Shown here: piece after piece, positions 25,160 through 28,548 of the stretch | Numbering within the stretch: position 1 is the first letter of the stretch | Layout of the letters: every line of letters starts with the position of its first letter | Assembly (NCBI GenBank): GCA_002345545.1 | Contig: DDVW01000072.1 | Location: 1 to 28,548, forward strand | Source of the DNA: Stenotrophomonas sp. UBA2302 | GTDB taxonomy: Bacteria; Pseudomonadota; Gammaproteobacteria; Xanthomonadales; Xanthomonadaceae | Direction of reading: 5' to 3' | DNA length: 28,548 bases | Notes under the pieces: model-generated | Database searches by the model: none | What the model was told of the DNA's origin: nothing | The model's input: only the letters and a program-made list of their open reading frames with translations | Program-made: the position numbers and the translations under genes

Positions 25160-27319
25160 CTACTTGCGCCGGACCGCCTGCACCACCGACAGCCGCCGCA
25201 GGCGCCGCATGACTTCGGCCAGATGGGTGCGGTCGCGCACCTGGATGTTGAAGCACAGCACCGCCGCATTGAAATCGCGGTCCAGATAGTCGACCCGCTC
25301 GATGTTGGAGTGGCTCTGCGCGATGGCCGCAGCCAGCTGTGCGAGCACGCCGGTGCCGTTCTCCACCTCGACGATCAACGCGGTGTCGTAATCGCCCACC
25401 ACGCTGGTATCCCAGCCGATCGGCACCCAGCGCTCCGGCGACTTGCGCAGCTCGGCCAGGTTCGGGCAATCCATGCGGTGCACGACGATGCCCTTGCCGG
25501 CGGTGTGGTAACCCATGATGTCGTCGCCGGGAATCGGCTGGCAGCAGCCGGCAAAGCTGACCACGCCGCGCTCGCTGCCGTTGATCAGGATCTTTTCCTG
25601 CGGCCGCGCCACCACGCCACCGGCGCGCAGCTCGCCGTGGGCCAGCAGCGCCTGCGCCGCCTGCGTCGGCATCCAGTTGCCGAGCGCGACATCGGCCAGG
25701 AATGCTTCCAGCCGCGGGAAGCGGTGCTCGGCCAGGAACGTATCCAGCCGCCCCTTCGGCAACCGCTCGATCGAGCTGTCCATCGCTTCCAGCGCACGGT
25801 CGAGCATGCGATGCCCCAGTTGCACCGCATCCTCATGCTCGAGCTGCTTGAGCTGGTGGCGGATGGCGGTGCGCGCCTTGGAGCTGACCACGAACTCCAG
25901 CCACTGCGGCTTGGGGGTGGCCGAGCGCGCGGTGATCACTTCCACCGTCTGCCCGCTGACCAGCTTGGTACGCAGCGGCACCAGCTTCTTGTCCACGCGT
26001 GAAGCCACCGCGCGATTGCCGACATCGGTGTGCACCGCGTAGGCGAAATCCAGCGCGGTGGAGTTGCGCGGCAGCGCCAGGATCTTGCCCTTGGGCGTGA
26101 ACAGGTAGACCTCGTCCGGGAACAGGTCGACCTTGACGTTGTCGAGGAATTCCAGCGAGGAACCGGCCGCCCGCTGCGAATCGATCAGGTCGACGATCCA
26201 CGCATGGGCGCGGCTCTGCGCGCTGTTGGGCGAGTCACTGCCCAGCTTGTAGGTCCAGTGCGCGGCAACGCCACGCTCGGCGATCAGGTCCATCTCCTCG
26301 GTGCGGATCTGCACCTCGATCGGCGAACCATACGGCCCGAACAGCACCGTGTGCAGCGACTGGTAACCGTTGGCCTTGGGAATGGCGATGAAATCGCGGA
26401 AGCGCCCGTCCAGCGGCTTGAACGTGGCATGCACCGCGCCCAACGCGTGATAGCAGTTCGGCACGCTGCGCATCACCAGACGGAAGCCGAACACATCCAT
26501 CACCTGGTCGAAGCTTTTGTGCTCTTCCTGCATCTTGTTGTAGATGCTCCAGGGCGTCTTGATGCGGCTGATCAGGCGGTGTTCCAACCCTTCGCGCGCC
26601 AGCCGCTGCGACAGCTGCACCTCCACCTGCGCCATCGATTCACGGCGCACCACCGGCTGGCTGCGGATGTGTTTTTCGATGATCGCGTGGCGCCACGGAT
26701 ACAGCGCGCGGAAACCGAGGTTCTGCAGCTCGGACTTGATCAGGCTCATGCCCAGCCGCTGCGCGATCGGCGCGTAGATATCCAGCGTTTCCAGCGCGAT
26801 GCGGCGCCGCGCCTCGGCGCTCTGCGCCCCGAGCGTGCGCATGTTGTGCAGGCGGTCGGCGAGCTTGATCATGATCACGCGCAGATCGCGCGACATCGCC
26901 AGCAGCATCTTGCGGAAACTCTCTGCCGCCGCTTCCTGGCGATCGCGGAACTTGAGCTTGTCCAGCTTGGTGACGCCGTCGACCAGGTCGGCCACGGTGT
27001 CGCCGAATTCGGCGGCCAGCTCCTCGCGGCTGAGCGGCGTGTCCTCGATGGTGTCGTGCAGGATCGCGGCGATCAACGCCTCCACATCCAGCCCCAGCTC
27101 GGCCAGGATCCGCGCCACGGCCACCGGATGGGTGATGTAGGGCTCGCCGGATTTGCGCGTCTGCCCGGCGTGTGCGGCGGCACCGACTTCCCAGGCACGG
27201 CGCAGCAACGGCAATTGCCCTGCCGGCAGATAAGCGGCAGCGCGTTCGAATTGGAGGACGTAGTCAGGTACCGCCCCGCCCGCTGGCATGGCGACCTGGG
27301 CAGTAGGGCCTGGGTTCAT
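25160..27319 (-). CDS. spoT: Bifunctional (p)ppGpp synthase/hydrolase SpoT
   Basis: A 719-residue RelA/SpoT-family protein. Its N-terminal HD hydrolase domain (about 40–190) keeps the metal-binding residues, seen in AAILHDTIEDT (His88, Asp89, Glu92, Asp93) and MIKLADRLHNMRT, so it should degrade (p)ppGpp. The synthetase domain (about 230–350) has VMDVFGFRLVM and the PKANGYQSLHTVLFG substrate loop. The TGS domain (about 395–460, VYLFTPKGKILALPRNSTAL), a zinc-finger-like CCQPIPGDDIMGY region and a C-terminal ACT domain follow. This is the SpoT rather than RelA type because the HD site is intact and because it sits in a gmk–rpoZ–spoT cluster. It balances alarmone levels during carbon, fatty-acid and other starvation. 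Confidence 0.97.
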   Translation of the reverse strand: MNPGPTAQVAMPAGGAVPDYVLQFERAAAYLPAGQLPLLRRAWEVGAAAHAGQTRKSGEPYITHPVAVARILAELGLDVEALIAAILHDTIEDTPLSREELAAEFGDTVADLVDGVTKLDKLKFRDRQEAAAESFRKMLLAMSRDLRVIMIKLADRLHNMRTLGAQSAEARRRIALETLDIYAPIAQRLGMSLIKSELQNLGFRALYPWRHAIIEKHIRSQPVVRRESMAQVEVQLSQRLAREGLEHRLISRIKTPWSIYNKMQEEHKSFDQVMDVFGFRLVMRSVPNCYHALGAVHATFKPLDGRFRDFIAIPKANGYQSLHTVLFGPYGSPIEVQIRTEEMDLIAERGVAAHWTYKLGSDSPNSAQSRAHAWIVDLIDSQRAAGSSLEFLDNVKVDLFPDEVYLFTPKGKILALPRNSTALDFAYAVHTDVGNRAVASRVDKKLVPLRTKLVSGQTVEVITARSATPKPQWLEFVVSSKARTAIRHQLKQLEHEDAVQLGHRMLDRALEAMDSSIERLPKGRLDTFLAEHRFPRLEAFLADVALGNWMPTQAAQALLAHGELRAGGVVARPQEKILINGSERGVVSFAGCCQPIPGDDIMGYHTAGKGIVVHRMDCPNLAELRKSPERWVPIGWDTSVVGDYDTALIVEVENGTGVLAQLAAAIAQSHSNIERVDYLDRDFNAAVLCFNIQVRDRTHLAEVMRRLRRLSVVQAVRRK

Positions 27320-27362
27320 GCGGGAAGCCTATTCCAGAGCGTCGATATCGGCAAACCCGCAA

Positions 27363-27390
27363 CGCAAACAGCCCGCATGATGCGGGCTGT
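27363..27390 (-). terminator. Hairpin between rpoZ and spoT, possible partial terminator
   Basis: A 10-base perfect stem (ACAGCCCGCA with TGCGGGCTGT) and a three-base loop, followed on the minus strand by TTTGCGTT. The broken T run suggests weak or partial termination between rpoZ and spoT, which would lower spoT expression relative to rpoZ. Confidence 0.6.
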
Positions 27391-27425
27391 CGGCTGCCAA
27401 TCGCGGCGATGACTCCGGGGTGGAA

Positions 27426-27725
27426 TCAGTCGTCGTTCTTGGACATGTCTTCGTCGGCGACCACCTCGGCGGCGGCCCATTCCAGCGCCTCGCGCTCGAT
27501 GCGCTCGCGCTCGGCCTTCTCGACTTCCTCGATCAACGTGTTGTCGATCTTGCGGGCGGCGATTTCACGCAGCGCCAGCACGGTCGGCTTGTCGTCGCTC
27601 TCGCTGTTGTCGATCGTGGCCTGGACACCATTGGCCAACTGGCGGGCACGCTTGGAGGCCATCATGACCAGTTCGAAACGGTTGTCGACGACTTCCAGGC
27701 AATCTTCTACGGTAATGCGGGCCAT
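27426..27725 (-). CDS. rpoZ: RNA polymerase omega subunit
   Basis: A 99-residue protein that binds the C-terminus of the beta-prime subunit and helps RNA polymerase assembly. It also forms part of one ppGpp site in gammaproteobacteria. The family core is evident: [31 protein letters not shown] and [11 protein letters not shown]. The tail is acidic and helical. GGGAG lies about five bases before the ATG. It has its own promoter and is placed upstream of spoT, the conserved arrangement linking omega with alarmone metabolism. Confidence 0.98.
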   Translation of the reverse strand: MARITVEDCLEVVDNRFELVMMASKRARQLANGVQATIDNSESDDKPTVLALREIAARKIDNTLIEEVEKAERERIEREALEWAAAEVVADEDMSKNDD

Positions 27726-27780
27726 GCGGGCTCCCGGCGACCTGCAACGGCCGCTCGATCGAATGTGGGAAAGGGGGACG

Positions 27781-27810
27781 ATTGTAGGAGCCGGGCACGG
27801 TGAAAATCAA
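27781..27810 (-). promoter_or_regulatory. sigma-70 promoter of rpoZ
   Basis: On the minus strand TTGATT (27810–27805) and TACAAT (27786–27781) are separated by 18 bases, 56 bases before the rpoZ ATG. It lies in the 126-base gap after the gmk stop. No terminator hairpin is visible there, so gmk read-through may also contribute. Confidence 0.6.
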
Positions 27811-27851
27811 GCCGCCCCCTGAACAGCCCCTTTTGAATCAATCGCTTGCTC

Positions 27852-28481
27852 TCACTGCGGTGCGGCTTCCGGCTCCAGCAACGAGGCGATCAGAGCGGCG
27901 TGACGCCGTTGCTGTGCGGCCAGCCGCAACCGGCTGGCGGCGAAGATCGAGCACATTTCGTCCACGGCGGTATCGAAGTCCTCGTTGACAATGACGTAGT
28001 CGAATTCATCGTAATGCAGCATCTCTTCGCGCGCGGCGGCCAGCCGTTGCGCCATCACCGCCTCGCTGTCCTGGCCGCGCTTGCGCATGCGCTCGTCCAG
28101 CGCCTGGCGCGACGGCGGCAGGATGAACACGCTGACCGCACCGGGGACCTTCGCTCGTACCTGGCGTGCGCCCTGCCAGTCGATTTCCAGCAGCACATCC
28201 TTGCCCGCCGCCAGCTGCGGCTCCACCGACTGGCGGGCGGTGCCCTTCCAGTCGCCATGCACCAGCGCGTGCTCGAAAAAATCCCCTTCGCCGATCATCC
28301 GCTCGAACTCGGCGGCGCTGACGAAGTGGTAGTGCTTGCCGTTCTCCTCGCCCGGGCGCATCGCCCGCGACGTGAAGGAGATGGACAGCGAGATCTGCGC
28401 GTCACGCGCCAGGGTGGCGTTGACGAGACTGCTTTTACCGGCTCCGGACGGAGCGGCGACGATATAGAGGGTGCCACGCAT
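27852..28481 (-). CDS. gmk: Guanylate kinase
   Basis: A 209-residue cytoplasmic enzyme that phosphorylates GMP to GDP using ATP. The P-loop is at residues 10–18 (APSGAGKSS). The GMP-binding segment has SFTSRAMRPGEENGKHYHFV and the acidic FFEHALVHGDWKGTARQSV. LLEIDWQGARQVRAK is the DxxGA region and RMRKRGQDSEAVMAQRL the lid. The Gly-Asp-Trp-Lys-Gly-Thr stretch replaces the more common N-Y-Y-G-T. It heads the gmk–rpoZ–spoT series. Only 67 bases of upstream sequence are present in the window. Confidence 0.98.
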   Translation of the reverse strand: MRGTLYIVAAPSGAGKSSLVNATLARDAQISLSISFTSRAMRPGEENGKHYHFVSAAEFERMIGEGDFFEHALVHGDWKGTARQSVEPQLAAGKDVLLEIDWQGARQVRAKVPGAVSVFILPPSRQALDERMRKRGQDSEAVMAQRLAAAREEMLHYDEFDYVIVNEDFDTAVDEMCSIFAASRLRLAAQQRRHAALIASLLEPEAAPQ

Positions 28482-28510
28482 GGGGTGGGCCAGCGTCGGA
28501 ATGGCCCGGC

Positions 28511-28539
28511 ATTGTAACGGCGCGGACCGCTTTCTGCCG
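28511..28539 (-). promoter_or_regulatory. Candidate gmk promoter
   Basis: TACAAT (minus strand, 28516–28511) with a poor -35 (CGGCAG, 28539–28534) at 17 bases, about 30 bases upstream of the gmk ATG. Only the -10 is convincing. Confidence 0.35.
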
Positions 28540-28548
28540 AGGCGGTTG

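Overview
The window is a GC-rich chromosomal segment from a gammaproteobacterium of the Xanthomonadaceae type (Stenotrophomonas/Xanthomonas/Pseudoxanthomonas-like). This rests on the divergent mrcA–pilMNOPQ pair, a gltA followed by a cysteine-free (type B) L31 gene, GTG starts with good Shine-Dalgarno sequences, and the overall protein flavour. The genus is inferred, not proven. I see no tRNA, rRNA, CRISPR, insertion sequence or phage gene. Coding density is high and no gene-free stretch exceeds about 270 bases.

Layout, left to right. (1) 1–4712, minus strand: a translationally coupled MoxR ATPase – DUF58 – DUF4381 – VWA – VWA/TPR operon (Bat/Aerotolerance type), cut by the left window edge. 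(2) 4767–9713, minus strand: the type IV pilus assembly operon pilM-N-O-P-Q with 1- to 4-base overlaps inside it and a strong terminator after pilQ. (3) 9929–12406, plus strand: mrcA (PBP1A), divergent from pilM, then a small unrecognised gene (12454–13089). A bidirectional terminator at 13131–13158 is shared with gltA. (4) 13201–18210, minus strand: gltA, rpmE2, a nucleoside hydrolase and recG. (5) 18244–24448: an accessory-looking module. It has a minus-strand operon (parallel beta-helix lipoprotein, diheme c-type cytochrome lipoprotein, TonB-dependent receptor) and a divergent AraC-family regulator. (6) 24449–28481, minus strand: ridA, spoT, rpoZ and gmk.

How it fits together. Regions 4 and 6 carry the pieces of the gmk–rpoZ–spoT–…–recG neighbourhood known from E. 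coli, and module 5 lies between ridA and recG, so it looks like cargo in a housekeeping neighbourhood. Module 5 is the most interesting part. The beta-helix and cytochrome match a described but functionally uncharacterised gene pair (TIGR03805/TIGR03806, the latter also called the SO2930-family diheme cytochrome). Here the pair is joined in one operon to an outer-membrane TonB receptor and faces an AraC regulator with an OruR-type ligand-binding domain. That suggests an inducible cell-envelope system for importing or oxidising an unknown, possibly hydrophobic, compound.

Regulatory signals worth noting are a 12-base perfect inverted repeat inside the rpmE2 promoter, a CRP/Clp-like palindrome upstream of gltA, and a DnaA-box-like inverted repeat between spoT and ridA.
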